In this document: positions 1 to 8,373 of the stretch, in pieces | Layout of the letters: every line of letters begins with the position of its first letter | How positions within the stretch are numbered: the stretch's first letter is position 1 | NCBI GenBank assembly: GCA_964352715.1 | Contig: CAYGSU010000018.1 | Coordinates: 1-56,870 of the forward strand | Direction of reading: 5' to 3' | Source of the DNA: JAVKBW01 sp964352715 | Lineage (GTDB): Bacteria > Pseudomonadota > Alphaproteobacteria > UBA8366 > Aestuariispiraceae | Length of the DNA stretch: 56,870 bases | Position numbers and translations under genes: made by a program | Notes under the pieces: model-generated | What the model was told of the DNA's origin: nothing | Seen by the model: only the letters and a program-made list of their open reading frames with translations | Databases searched by the model: none

Positions 1-1177
1 CGGTCAGGATGGCCATCAACTGCCGTATCCTGTTCTTCCAGGTCCAGTCCTTCATCGCCATCGCGCCATGTAGCCCTGTCTTCCTGATTTCGCTGCGGTT
101 TGCGTAGGCGTGTTCAAGGGCCGCAACAACGTCGTCCACGCTGCTTTCGCCCCAGCCTTCCACGCCGACATCCGGTTCAGGTGGCGTGACCTGTTGTTGA
201 TGCGTCAGCGGAAGGCAATGCGCGCCATCGCCGATCAGATCGAGATGGCCTGTATTGGCGGACAGAATGCACGGCACCCCGCTTGCCATGGTTTCCATGG
301 CGACCAGATTGGTGCCGCCTTCGCAACGATTGGGGAAAAGAGCGACATCGACTGACCGCAGCAATTCCGGCATTTCCTCGTTTGCAACAATCCCGAGATC
401 GATCAGCGATTCCGGTGCGGCGCCGTTTGCCGCTGCCCATTCCTCAATTTTCAGTCTGTTGTCCGGTCCGGTTTCAGGCGCAAGGTCGATCAGGGGGGAA
501 GCGATGATACTGCGCGCTGTTTCAGGCCAGACATTATGCCATGCCGTCACCAGGATTGAGTCCGGGTGACTGGCGTGGAAGCTTTTCCAGGCGGCAAGCA
601 CGATATCCTGACCCTTGCGGAACTCCAGCTTGCCACCGGAGAAAACCGTGAAGCGGTCGCCGAAAAGCCGTTTCATGGACCGGGGCCTGAACAGGGCCGT
701 ATTGACCCCCTGCAAGGCGCATCGCGCATCGGGCAGCCCCTTCGCCTGCAGCATTCGGGCATTCCAGGTCGACCCGGCGATCACCATATCAAACACTCGC
801 GCCCGTTCCAGGGCCGCTGCGGAGAGGTTCGTGTTTTCCAGAAACACGAAGCCGATTGTCCGGTCCCCCCGATACTGTCGTTCGAGATGCAGCGGGGTCA
901 GGTCGTTGCCAAGCGCTTTCAACAGGCACATGTCAGGACAGTGTGTGATGCCCGATCCATCTTCCGGCAACGCTCTGAACCGTTCCGCTTCGGCAAGAAG
1001 GGGTTTCAACCGGTCGAGTTGCGACGGCGTCATCGTGGTGTCGGCGACGGTTGAAAGCGGCACCGGCAGGGTTGGCTGGTTACGGTCGCTGGCAAGCTCA
1101 TCGCAGAGATTGTAGCCGAACACGCCCCAGCCGTAGTAGTTCGCGATGCCCCAGTCGATACCGAGATATGGCTCCAT
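1..1177 (-). CDS. Glycosyltransferase, GT4/GT1-like, C-terminus cut by window edge
   Basis: The minus-strand frame opens at ATG 1177 and runs without a stop to base 1, giving 392 codons, so the C-terminus lies outside the window. The second half has the usual retaining GT-B donor-binding signals: an SGGKLEFRKGQD segment near residue 193 and an EGGTNLVAMETMASGVP segment near residue 297 (the E-x7-E type site that holds the nucleotide sugar). It probably transfers a sugar from a nucleotide donor to a glycan or lipid acceptor at the cytoplasmic membrane; the acceptor cannot be read. The N-terminal half (starting MEPYLGIDWG) is less conserved and contains several Cys. No signal peptide is seen. 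It is divergent from the XRE regulator at 1402. The family is clear; the substrate is unknown. Confidence 0.8.
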   Translation of the reverse strand, partial: MEPYLGIDWGIANYYGWGVFGYNLCDELASDRNQPTLPVPLSTVADTTMTPSQLDRLKPLLAEAERFRALPEDGSGITHCPDMCLLKALGNDLTPLHLERQYRGDRTIGFVFLENTNLSAAALERARVFDMVIAGSTWNARMLQAKGLPDARCALQGVNTALFRPRSMKRLFGDRFTVFSGGKLEFRKGQDIVLAAWKSFHASHPDSILVTAWHNVWPETARSIIASPLIDLAPETGPDNRLKIEEWAAANGAAPESLIDLGIVANEEMPELLRSVDVALFPNRCEGGTNLVAMETMASGVPCILSANTGHLDLIGDGAHCLPLTHQQQVTPPEPDVGVEGWGESSVDDVVAALEHAYANRSEIRKTGLHGAMAMKDWTWKNRIRQLMAILT

Positions 1178-1401
1178 GTGTAAGCCTTTTTATGCGGTTT
1201 CTGCGAATATTGCGACTGTGCCGCATTTCGGTGTTGCGACGAATCTAGAGCAATTCGCCGTCGCGGAAAATAGCATCGACAGGGCAGTTTCACCTGTTCC
1301 CGAAAACAGAAAGCGTGGTTCGACAGGATATTTTGCTGATTGTATCGACATTGGATGCTGTGCATATTGATGCGATAAATGCACCAAAACACGCCATCAG
1401 G

Positions 1402-2214
1402 ATGACTGAGACACCTTTCCCGAACAATCTGCGGTTTCTGTGCAGCTACAAGGAATCGATATCGCAGGTTTGCCGTGATCTGGATATCAACCGTAGCCAG
1501 TTCAACCGGTACCTTTCCGGTGCGTCCTCTCCCCGGGCGTCCCTGTTGCGAAAAATCTGTGACTATTTCGGTGTCGAGCATCACGAGATTCTTCTTCCCG
1601 AAGCCGACTTCGAATCGCTGATCGCTGTCCGCGGTGTCGCCGACGGCTTCCGTGACCAGCGGATCAGCGAGTGCTTTACCCGCATTGTCCGGTCAAGCGA
1701 CAAACGAATACTGGAATTGCAGGGAATGTTTTTCGAATACTATTACTCCTTTGCAAAACCCGGGTCGGTGCTGCGTCTGCTGATCAGGTTCGAGGAACGG
1801 GAAGGCATCGTTGAATTCACCAGAATGACGAGGATCGGTGCGCCGGGGAAATCCTGCCAGACCCTTCATCGGTACAGCGGCATCGCCACGATGTTCGGCG
1901 ATCGCATTTTCATGCACGACCATCAGCGGGACCGGACACTCGATATGACCCAGACGATCCTGTATCCCGACTTTTCCGGGCAGGTGAATGTCATGACGGG
2001 CATGAGCCTGGGCGTAGCGGCGAACCAGCAGAGGACGCCGTGTTGTGCCAGAACCTATCTTGAGCGTGTCAGCCCGTATAGCACATGGCGGCAGAATTTT
2101 CGGCAATGCGGTTTGCTGGACGCAAAAAAGGGCGACGTGCCCCAGTTTATCCTGGAGGCGATTGACAACAGTCATTCAGGCCCGAACCACTTCATGCCTT
2201 ATTCGATGTCCTGA
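1402..2214 (+). CDS. XRE-type helix-turn-helix regulator with unknown C-terminal domain
   Basis: This is a 270-residue protein from the ATG at 1402, which follows a CATCAGG stretch; an in-frame upstream start at 1315 would add 29 residues that look unrelated. Residues about 8-60 form a lambda-repressor-like helix-turn-helix (SISQVCRDLDINRSQFNRYLSG, then a typical linker to FGVEHHEIL). The remaining 200 residues are a cysteine-containing domain I do not recognise, probably for ligand sensing or dimerisation. It ends 22 bp from the convergent M81 peptidase gene and lies next to a peptide-uptake region, so it may control that region, but this rests only on proximity. The DNA-binding fold is secure; target and effector are unknown. 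Confidence 0.8.
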   Translation: MTETPFPNNLRFLCSYKESISQVCRDLDINRSQFNRYLSGASSPRASLLRKICDYFGVEHHEILLPEADFESLIAVRGVADGFRDQRISECFTRIVRSSDKRILELQGMFFEYYYSFAKPGSVLRLLIRFEEREGIVEFTRMTRIGAPGKSCQTLHRYSGIATMFGDRIFMHDHQRDRTLDMTQTILYPDFSGQVNVMTGMSLGVAANQQRTPCCARTYLERVSPYSTWRQNFRQCGLLDAKKGDVPQFILEAIDNSHSGPNHFMPYSMS

Positions 2215-2235
2215 TCGCACCTGTTCCCTGCGCGG

Positions 2236-3741
2236 CTACTGCGGAAGAAACTCCGGGCCGCCCGGCATGATGCGCAACCCTTTTCTTAAATTTCTGTAAT
2301 CAAGCAGGCGGTTGTCGGCAGCGTTCTGCGCGGGGGCGAGAACCTCCAGAATCCGGGCGGCAATCGGTTGAAACTCCGAGCGGTAGTGTACGCTGCTTTT
2401 CAGAACCACGATTGCATGCCGCGCCGGAACGATTCCGAGATGCGTGAACATCGCCAGGTCGGCTGCCTGTTCGGGATTTGTGGACACGACAATTCTGATG
2501 CCGCCAAGACGCAGAACCGCCATCGGCCCGAGTTCCATTCGGCTGCCGTTGAAATACCCACCCTTGCACAGAAAGCTGCCGTTGCTGACCGCTTCAACAT
2601 GATAGCGGGCATGATACGGGGTGTGGCCGGGCAGGCCTGACTTTCCGCCGAGACCGATCTCGATTTCCGCCTCGACACCGGCTTCATGAGCTGCGGCCGC
2701 CGCAGCGGGGTCACAGTATAGACCGATCACGGCGTCGGCGGCATTGTGGCGATCCAGCGATTCGAGAATCCAGTTCGTGTCACTGCTGGTGCCGCCGCCA
2801 GCATTGTCCTGAACATCGGCAAGGATGATGGGGCGAACGAGCTCGGGCGAGCTTGAAATGGCATGTTTCACGGCGTCGTCCACCGTCCACAGGTCAGCGA
2901 TGAACTGGTCTTCACGGTTCGCTACATGCGTATAAAGTATGTCTGCTGCCTTCTCTGCAGCTTCCGATGATCTGCCATAGCCAACAAGCGCTGGACCGCA
3001 ATGCGGCACGTCAGACGGGTTGAAACCAACCGCCATGGCGACATGCACGACATCGGGAAGCCTTTCGAGCGTTGACAGAAAGTCCATCGTCTCTTTCATC
3101 GGGCCGTGCATTGTGCAACCGACGGTGTTCGGAAGAAGAAAAGGCAGCCGGCGAAAGGCCTTGTGGCAACGGTTGCCGCCGCCGAGCAGCCGGGAAAGAT
3201 GCCGCGCGGCGGCGCGGCCGGTTTCGGCCATGTCGATATGCGGATAGGTGCGATAGATCAGCAACTGGTCGGCGAAGGCCACCATCGCGTCGGAAAGGTT
3301 TGCATGGTAATCGAGGCTGACAACTATTGGAAGATCCGGGCCTGTCAGTTCCCTTACCCTGCGCAAAAGCTCTCCTTCGCCGTCATCATGAGATTCGGTA
3401 ACCATTGCGCCGTGCAAATCAAGCAACAGACCGTCAATCGGCCCGGCCTTTTTCAGGTCATCGAGCAGCCTGTCCGTTATTCTCTCGAAGGCGTCCGATG
3501 TTACCCTGCCGCACGGGGTGGCATTGCACCAGGTTAATGGTGCGACTTCCCATCCCTGTTCGTGACAGACGTCGATCATGCCGGCAGCGGCGATGTTGTA
3601 ACCGGTCAGCGAAGAAAACATTGCATCGCCGTGCAGCATTCCGGGCCAGCCATCGGCGAGAACAAAGCGATCATAGGTCGCCGGTTGCGACGAAAATGTA
3701 TTCGTTTCGTGGTGAAATCCGCCAATGGCAACGCGCACCAT
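2236..3741 (-). CDS. M81 family metallopeptidase (MlrC / microcystinase C family)
   Basis: The 501-residue protein matches MlrC, a zinc peptidase known for cutting linearised microcystin and small linear peptides. The N-terminal GFHHETNTF motif starts at residue 8. LDLHGAMV lies near 108, and D144-x-H146 with H168 reproduces the Asp-x-His plus His(+22) metal-site spacing of MlrC. A glycine-rich DNAGGGTSSD segment lies near residue 315. No signal peptide is visible, so it should act in the cytoplasm on imported peptides. The ATG at 3741 has a strong AGGGAGG ribosome site five bases upstream. It sits beside peptide-binding proteins and an S15 hydrolase, which suggests a peptide scavenging role. 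Members of this family are common in genomes that never meet microcystin, so the true substrate is open. Confidence 0.88.
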   Translation of the reverse strand: MVRVAIGGFHHETNTFSSQPATYDRFVLADGWPGMLHGDAMFSSLTGYNIAAAGMIDVCHEQGWEVAPLTWCNATPCGRVTSDAFERITDRLLDDLKKAGPIDGLLLDLHGAMVTESHDDGEGELLRRVRELTGPDLPIVVSLDYHANLSDAMVAFADQLLIYRTYPHIDMAETGRAAARHLSRLLGGGNRCHKAFRRLPFLLPNTVGCTMHGPMKETMDFLSTLERLPDVVHVAMAVGFNPSDVPHCGPALVGYGRSSEAAEKAADILYTHVANREDQFIADLWTVDDAVKHAISSSPELVRPIILADVQDNAGGGTSSDTNWILESLDRHNAADAVIGLYCDPAAAAAAHEAGVEAEIEIGLGGKSGLPGHTPYHARYHVEAVSNGSFLCKGGYFNGSRMELGPMAVLRLGGIRIVVSTNPEQAADLAMFTHLGIVPARHAIVVLKSSVHYRSEFQPIAARILEVLAPAQNAADNRLLDYRNLRKGLRIMPGGPEFLPQ

Positions 3742-3878
3742 GGCTGCCTCCCTTTACAAGCAAGCGTGAGGGGGCGCCTGACGCGTGCCTTTCTATAGCC
3801 TTTTACCAGGCGGGCTGCTGCCGGGCGGTGCTCCGCCGCTTTTTCTGATTTTTTGTCATACCCGCGTCGATGATCGAA

Positions 3879-3913
3879 AAAGCCCGACTTCTCGGTTCGA
3901 GAAACCGGGCTTT
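3879..3913 (-). terminator. Intrinsic terminator of the 3940-5553 binding-protein gene
   Basis: A nested hairpin has an outer stem AAAGCCCG/CGGGCTTT and an inner stem TTCTCG/CGAGAA with a three-base loop. Read on the minus strand it ends in GGGCTTTTT, 27 bases past the stop codon at 3940. It also separates this gene from the M81 peptidase at 2236-3741 on the same strand, which therefore needs its own promoter between 3742 and 3878. Confidence 0.8.
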
Positions 3914-3939
3914 ATCGTGTCATGGGATGGTGCCGTGTA

Positions 3940-5553
3940 TCAGGCGGCCCACCACCGTTCGATGATGCGACGGCCGTCGAAGGCTTTCAGCACCGAAACG
4001 TGATCGCCGTGAGCGACCTTGTCGGTTTTGGCCGTGACAGCGTTGGCGAAGGCCGGTACGACGATGCCGCCTTCGTCACGCAGGATTTTCTGCATTTCGT
4101 AATACATTTCCCCGCGCTTGCTCTTGTCCAGTTCCGCTCTCGCAGCGACCAGAAGAGACTGGAACCGGGGATGGTCCCACTGCGTATCGTTCCACGGTGC
4201 ATTGACGTCGTAGGCCGTTGTCAGCATCGTGTCCGCCACCTGGTAGCCGCCCCAGTACAGCGCGACGAACGGCTTTTTGAGCCAGACATTCGACCAGTAA
4301 CCGTCACTCGATTCCCGGACGACGGAAAGGTTGACGCCGCTCTTGGCACAGGAATCCTGATACAGCACGGCGGCATCGACAGCACCGGCGAACGCCGCGT
4401 CGGCGGTGGACAAGGTGACGTCGACAGTATCAAGTCCATCCTGTTTCAGGTGCCACTTCGCCTTGTCCGGATCGAATGGCGTCTGTTCCAGATCGGCGGC
4501 ATGAAATTCATACGACGGGCCGATGGGATGATCGTTCGCGATCGTGCCCCGGCCTTGCAGGATGTATTTCAGGAAGGCCTCTCGATCCAGCCCCAGTTTC
4601 AGCGCCATGCGCACGTTATTGCTGTTGAAAGGCGCGGTCTGGGTGAACATGGAATAGGCGTAATGTAACGGGCCGGTATATTCCTCGACCGTAATGCCGG
4701 GCTTCTTTTCAAGCAGGTTGGCCGTCTTTGCATCAACCTGGTCGATGGCGTCTACCTGCCCGCTCAGCAAGGCGCTTGTGCGCGCATTCGCATCGACGAT
4801 CGACAGCAATTCGACCTCGTCAGCATGGGCGCGACCTTCTTTCCAGTAATTCGGCTGGCGAACGAAGTTGGCGCGGACACCGGGTTCGAAATCCCTGATG
4901 CTGTAGCCACCGGTTCCGACATATCCCCGCCAGTCGATATCGTCTTCTGACGCCGCCGGGAAAATACAGGTATTGGCGGAACTCAGAATGCTCGGGAAAT
5001 CGGCATTGCCGGCTTTCAGCTTGAAGCTGACCGTGTGCGAACCGTCAGCCTTCGCTTCCTCGATCTGCTGAAGAATGCTGCTGACGGCCGACTTCGACCC
5101 TTCCTTGGTGTGGTAGGCGATGTTTGCCAGAATGTCCTTGCTTGTCAGCGACCGGCCATCGTGAAACTCGACACCCTTGCGGATATTGAAGACCCAGGTT
5201 TTGGCGTCGGGTGACGATTCCCAGCTTTCCGCCAGGCTCGGCACCAGTTTGCCGTCAGGCGCCACTTCGGTGAGCGTGTTGGCGATGCCGTAGATGGCGG
5301 TCCATTCGAATCCGTTTGCGACCAGCGCGGGATCGAGCGTGTCGGACGTGCCGCCATGGCTCATCGCCAGGGTCATTTTTCCGCCTTTTTTGGCGGTGGC
5401 GGCCTTCAGGGCCGTCGACGCCATCGTATTGGCCAGAACGGCTGAAATACCAAGCGCTATCGCCCGGCCTGTGAATTCACGTCGGCTGATGGCGCCCTGT
5501 GTCAGACGCGAACCGAGCCAGTTCAGTTGTGCGGTATTGTCGGTCTTGCTCAT
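3940..5553 (-). CDS. Tat-type peptide ABC transporter substrate-binding protein (SBP_bac_5), paralogue 1
   Basis: This 537-residue periplasmic binding protein belongs to the dipeptide/oligopeptide (DppA/OppA) family. The start ATG at 5553 is preceded by GGAGAGAA. Its N-terminus carries a twin-arginine signal (ISRREFTGRA near residue 23, then a hydrophobic stretch to about 50). The SBP_bac_5 hallmarks follow: SLAESWESSPDAKTWVFNIRKGVEFHDG near residue 110 and an NNVRMALKLGLDREAF segment near 320. It is clearly related to the protein at 6683-8287 and ends in the same RRIIERWW-type tail. It would deliver peptides or similar ligands to an inner-membrane ABC transporter, but no permease or ATPase gene lies nearby. 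An intrinsic terminator follows. The 257 bp upstream (5554-5810) hold no gene and must contain its promoter. Confidence 0.9.
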   Translation of the reverse strand: MSKTDNTAQLNWLGSRLTQGAISRREFTGRAIALGISAVLANTMASTALKAATAKKGGKMTLAMSHGGTSDTLDPALVANGFEWTAIYGIANTLTEVAPDGKLVPSLAESWESSPDAKTWVFNIRKGVEFHDGRSLTSKDILANIAYHTKEGSKSAVSSILQQIEEAKADGSHTVSFKLKAGNADFPSILSSANTCIFPAASEDDIDWRGYVGTGGYSIRDFEPGVRANFVRQPNYWKEGRAHADEVELLSIVDANARTSALLSGQVDAIDQVDAKTANLLEKKPGITVEEYTGPLHYAYSMFTQTAPFNSNNVRMALKLGLDREAFLKYILQGRGTIANDHPIGPSYEFHAADLEQTPFDPDKAKWHLKQDGLDTVDVTLSTADAAFAGAVDAAVLYQDSCAKSGVNLSVVRESSDGYWSNVWLKKPFVALYWGGYQVADTMLTTAYDVNAPWNDTQWDHPRFQSLLVAARAELDKSKRGEMYYEMQKILRDEGGIVVPAFANAVTAKTDKVAHGDHVSVLKAFDGRRIIERWWAA

Positions 5554-5810
5554 TTCTCTCTCCAATGCTGCTGGAGGGGCGATTGGGGATGTATTAGATT
5601 TTTTTTGCGAAGCCTCTCCTGTTGCCTTGATGCTATGCGCAATTGTGAAGATGGGGCCATTACGCGAATATAATGCTGTTGGTGCTGTTTTGTGCTTTTT
5701 CAGCGCCATAAAGCCAATGGCAATCGAGAGATGCACCCTGCGCGGGAGTTTCGGATTCGACCCGATGATCGCTGAAAAGTTGGTTGAAACAGCCTCACTG
5801 GGAGTGAAAA

Positions 5811-6461
5811 CTACTTTTCCTCGACGTCTTTCGGGATAACGATTGGCGATACAGCCCAGACAAGAACTGTTTCCCTGTCCGTTGGGTTGCGGCCATGATG
5901 ACGCAGACTGGCGTCGAAACTGTAGCTGTCGCCTTCTTTCAGGAGGATGGCTTCGTCGCCGATTGTCATTTCAAATTCACCCTTGATGACCACCCCGTGT
6001 TCTTCTCCCTCATGCCGGTGGTAGGGAGTCATTTCACGGGAAGAGCCCGGTTCGTATACCGAGACACCCATGTAAAAGCGCCCGCCAATGGTGCTTGATA
6101 GAAGGCTGTCGACATAGCCGATCTCGGACGGTGAACTGCCGTATAGTATATTGAGATTCCGCCGCGCATTCGCGCGCACCACATGGGCGCGTTCCATCGG
6201 GCCCCGGCCGCGCCGAGGCGAGAAGAACCAGTCCACGTCCACGGCAAGGGCGTCGGCAATGGAACGGATGATTTCAACCGAAGGATTACCGGCGTCCCGT
6301 TCAATGGCGCTCAGATAACTTAGCGATATTCCGGTCTGCTGGCTCAGAGCCTGCAATGTCAACTTTCTGGCCTTGCGCAGTTCTTTGACTTCGGATCCTA
6401 GGGAAGGCACCGCTGAATGATCGGTTTCAAGTGTTCTTTTTTCAGGCGCCGGGTCGGGCAA
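5811..6461 (-). CDS. XRE-cupin transcriptional regulator, TTG start
   Basis: The protein has an N-terminal XRE helix-turn-helix (EVKELRKARKLTLQALSQQTG, SLSYLSAIERDAGNPSV) and a C-terminal cupin sensor (YHRHEGEEHGVVIKGEFEM, then a DSYSFDASLRHHGRN motif). This is the architecture of PuuR-like regulators of amine, amino-acid or peptide catabolism. I chose the TTG at 6461 because a GGAGGGG ribosome site lies six bases before it; the ATG at 6662 would add 67 residues of AT-rich, hydrophobic sequence with no homology. From 6461 the protein has 216 residues. It is divergent from the binding-protein gene at 6683 and upstream of the one at 3940, so it is the natural candidate to control both, probably with a peptide or amine ligand in the cupin. 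Confidence 0.85.
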   Translation of the reverse strand: MPDPAPEKRTLETDHSAVPSLGSEVKELRKARKLTLQALSQQTGISLSYLSAIERDAGNPSVEIIRSIADALAVDVDWFFSPRRGRGPMERAHVVRANARRNLNILYGSSPSEIGYVDSLLSSTIGGRFYMGVSVYEPGSSREMTPYHRHEGEEHGVVIKGEFEMTIGDEAILLKEGDSYSFDASLRHHGRNPTDRETVLVWAVSPIVIPKDVEEK

Positions 6462-6682
6462 GATACTCCCCTCCACGTTTATCTGGGTCGATGTCTGGTC
6501 GCACAGTAGAGCGTTTCGCGGAAGATTGAAAACGGCGCAAAAATCCCGACAGAAATAAATTTGCACAATAAAAGAAATAATGATAAAAATTCTTCTAACA
6601 GAGTAAAAAAATAAATTAATTGCATGTCGGATTGGGACAACAAAGCCAGTCCTCATAACCAACAGGGCCTCGGGAGAACAGA
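6462..6682. promoter_or_regulatory. AT-rich divergent promoter region of XRE-cupin regulator and binding protein
   Basis: This 221-bp gene-free stretch is markedly richer in A and T than its surroundings, especially 6535-6635. A possible plus-strand promoter is TTGCAC (6561-6566), 17 bases, then TAAAAA (6584-6589). Operators of the XRE regulator are expected here, but I could not define a convincing repeated site. GGGAGAAC in front of ATG 6683 is the ribosome site of the binding-protein gene. Confidence 0.4.
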
Positions 6683-8287
6683 ATGAACAGGGAAAATGCT
6701 GATATCAGGTATAGCGAACTGGCGAAATTTGGCGCAGAAACAGGTGTGTCGCGCCGGGACTTTATGAAGAGAGCCGTGGTGCTAGGCGTATCGGCTGCCG
6801 CAGCGTCATCGATATGGTCCGATACTGTGATGGCGGCGAAATCGGGCGGTCACGTCAGCGTTGGCTCCAATGGTGGCGCCAGTGTCGATACCTTCCATCC
6901 CTGGAAGGCAATCGGCACTGATCACGTTACCAATGCAACGCTCGCGACCTATGACACCTTGACTGAATCCGGACATGACGGCTCGGCGAAACCCAGTCTC
7001 GCTGAAAGCTGGGACGTTTCCGCCGATGGCAGGACATGGGCATTCAAACTGCGCAAGGGAGTTGAATTCCACAATGGCAAATCCCTGACGGCTGATGATG
7101 TCGTCTATTCTCTGGGCCTTCATACAAGTGAAGACACCTCGTTTGCCGAGGGTAAGACGATCATCGAAAACCTTGAAGTCCTGAAAGCCGATGGGCCCGA
7201 TACCGTCGTGATGGTTCAGAAAGAAGTAAACTTCGATCTTCCTGTTCATTTGACGTCCTTCGGATTCATCATCGGGCCGGAAGGCACCGAGAACTGGGAC
7301 GCAGGAATCGGCACGGGGCCTTACAAGCTGGAGTATTTCGAACCCGGCGTGACGTACAGGGGAACAAAGGCGCCGAATTTCTATCGTGACGATCAGGGGT
7401 TCTTCGACTCGGTCGAGATTCTTAATATTGCAGACCCGGCGACCCGAACGAACGCGTTGCGGACAGGATCGGTCGATGTCATCGGCGATCCCGACGCGGA
7501 TACCGCGAAGATGCTGGACAAACTCGACGGATTTTCGGTTCTCGAGGTTCCAGGTACCCAGCACTACACAACCGCCATGCGCACCGATATGGACCCATTG
7601 TCCAACAACCATCTTCGCATGGCCGTAAAATACGGTATCAGGCGGGAGGAAATTCTTAACAAGGTATTCGGCGGCTTCGGCTATGTCGGAAACGATATTC
7701 CGATCGGTAAAGGCCAGCAGTTCTACAACGATACGCTGCCGCAACGGGAATACGATCTCGACAAGGCGAAATGGCATATGCAGCAGGCGGGGCTTTCGGC
7801 CGTCTCCCTGGAGCTCGCGGCAAGCGAGGGTGCTTTTGGCGGATCCGTCGACGCAGCGGTGCTGATGAAAGAATCCATGAAACATGCCGGTATCGATGTA
7901 ACGGTTAAACGCGCGCCGGCGGACGGGTACTGGTCGGATGTCTGGCTTACTCATCCATGGTGCTTTGTGTACTGGAACGGGCGGCCGACCGTCGACTGGA
8001 TGTTGTCATCGTCTTATATCTCCACCTCGTCCTGGAACGACACGTATTTCAAGAACGCCCGTTTCGATTCGCTGCTTACCCAGGCACGGGCGGAATCTGA
8101 TCAGGAAAAGCGCAAGGCGATGTATTTTGAAGCGCAGGAAATACTGTACAACGAAGGTGGCACCACAGTTTTCGCCTTCGCCAGTTACCTGCATGGAACG
8201 ACCGACAAGCTTGGTCATGGGCCGGTTGGAACGTCACGCCGGATGGACGATAACCGCCTTGTGCGTCGCTGGTGGTGGAAGGGTTAA
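6683..8287 (+). CDS. Tat-type peptide ABC transporter substrate-binding protein (SBP_bac_5), paralogue 2
   Basis: This 534-residue member of the DppA/OppA binding-protein family has a strong twin-arginine signal (SRRDFMKRAVVLG near residue 24, hydrophobic to about residue 50). Family motifs are SLAESWDVSADGRTWAFKLRKG near residue 105 and NHLRMAVKYGIRREEIL near 312. It aligns along its whole length with the protein at 3940-5553 (shared AKWHxxQxGL, SADGYWSxVWL-like and RRWW tail segments), so the two arose by duplication and probably bind related ligands. No transporter membrane or ATPase subunit is in the window. A strong hairpin follows the stop at 8324-8355, then the S15-type hydrolase begins, so the binding protein is likely made in excess over the enzyme from one transcript. 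Confidence 0.9.
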   Translation: MNRENADIRYSELAKFGAETGVSRRDFMKRAVVLGVSAAAASSIWSDTVMAAKSGGHVSVGSNGGASVDTFHPWKAIGTDHVTNATLATYDTLTESGHDGSAKPSLAESWDVSADGRTWAFKLRKGVEFHNGKSLTADDVVYSLGLHTSEDTSFAEGKTIIENLEVLKADGPDTVVMVQKEVNFDLPVHLTSFGFIIGPEGTENWDAGIGTGPYKLEYFEPGVTYRGTKAPNFYRDDQGFFDSVEILNIADPATRTNALRTGSVDVIGDPDADTAKMLDKLDGFSVLEVPGTQHYTTAMRTDMDPLSNNHLRMAVKYGIRREEILNKVFGGFGYVGNDIPIGKGQQFYNDTLPQREYDLDKAKWHMQQAGLSAVSLELAASEGAFGGSVDAAVLMKESMKHAGIDVTVKRAPADGYWSDVWLTHPWCFVYWNGRPTVDWMLSSSYISTSSWNDTYFKNARFDSLLTQARAESDQEKRKAMYFEAQEILYNEGGTTVFAFASYLHGTTDKLGHGPVGTSRRMDDNRLVRRWWWKG

Positions 8288-8323
8288 GTTCCAATCATCC
8301 TGCAGCAGGTTGTTCTGAATCGA

Positions 8324-8355
8324 CGGCGGCGAACACTTGTTTGAGTTCGCCGCCG
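8324..8355 (+). terminator. Hairpin between binding protein and S15 hydrolase (attenuator)
   Basis: A perfect ten-base stem, CGGCGGCGAA/TTCGCCGCCG, with a twelve-base loop begins 36 bases after the stop of the binding-protein gene and ends 18 bases before the ATG of the hydrolase. There is no long T-run behind it, so partial termination or protection of the upstream message is more likely than full termination. Confidence 0.55.
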
Positions 8356-8373
8356 GCATTTGCAGGTATACCG

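Noticed and set aside
1030..1584. Minus-strand frame across the gap between the glycosyltransferase and XRE genes
   Set aside because: It overlaps two supported genes in other frames and has a random-looking sequence.
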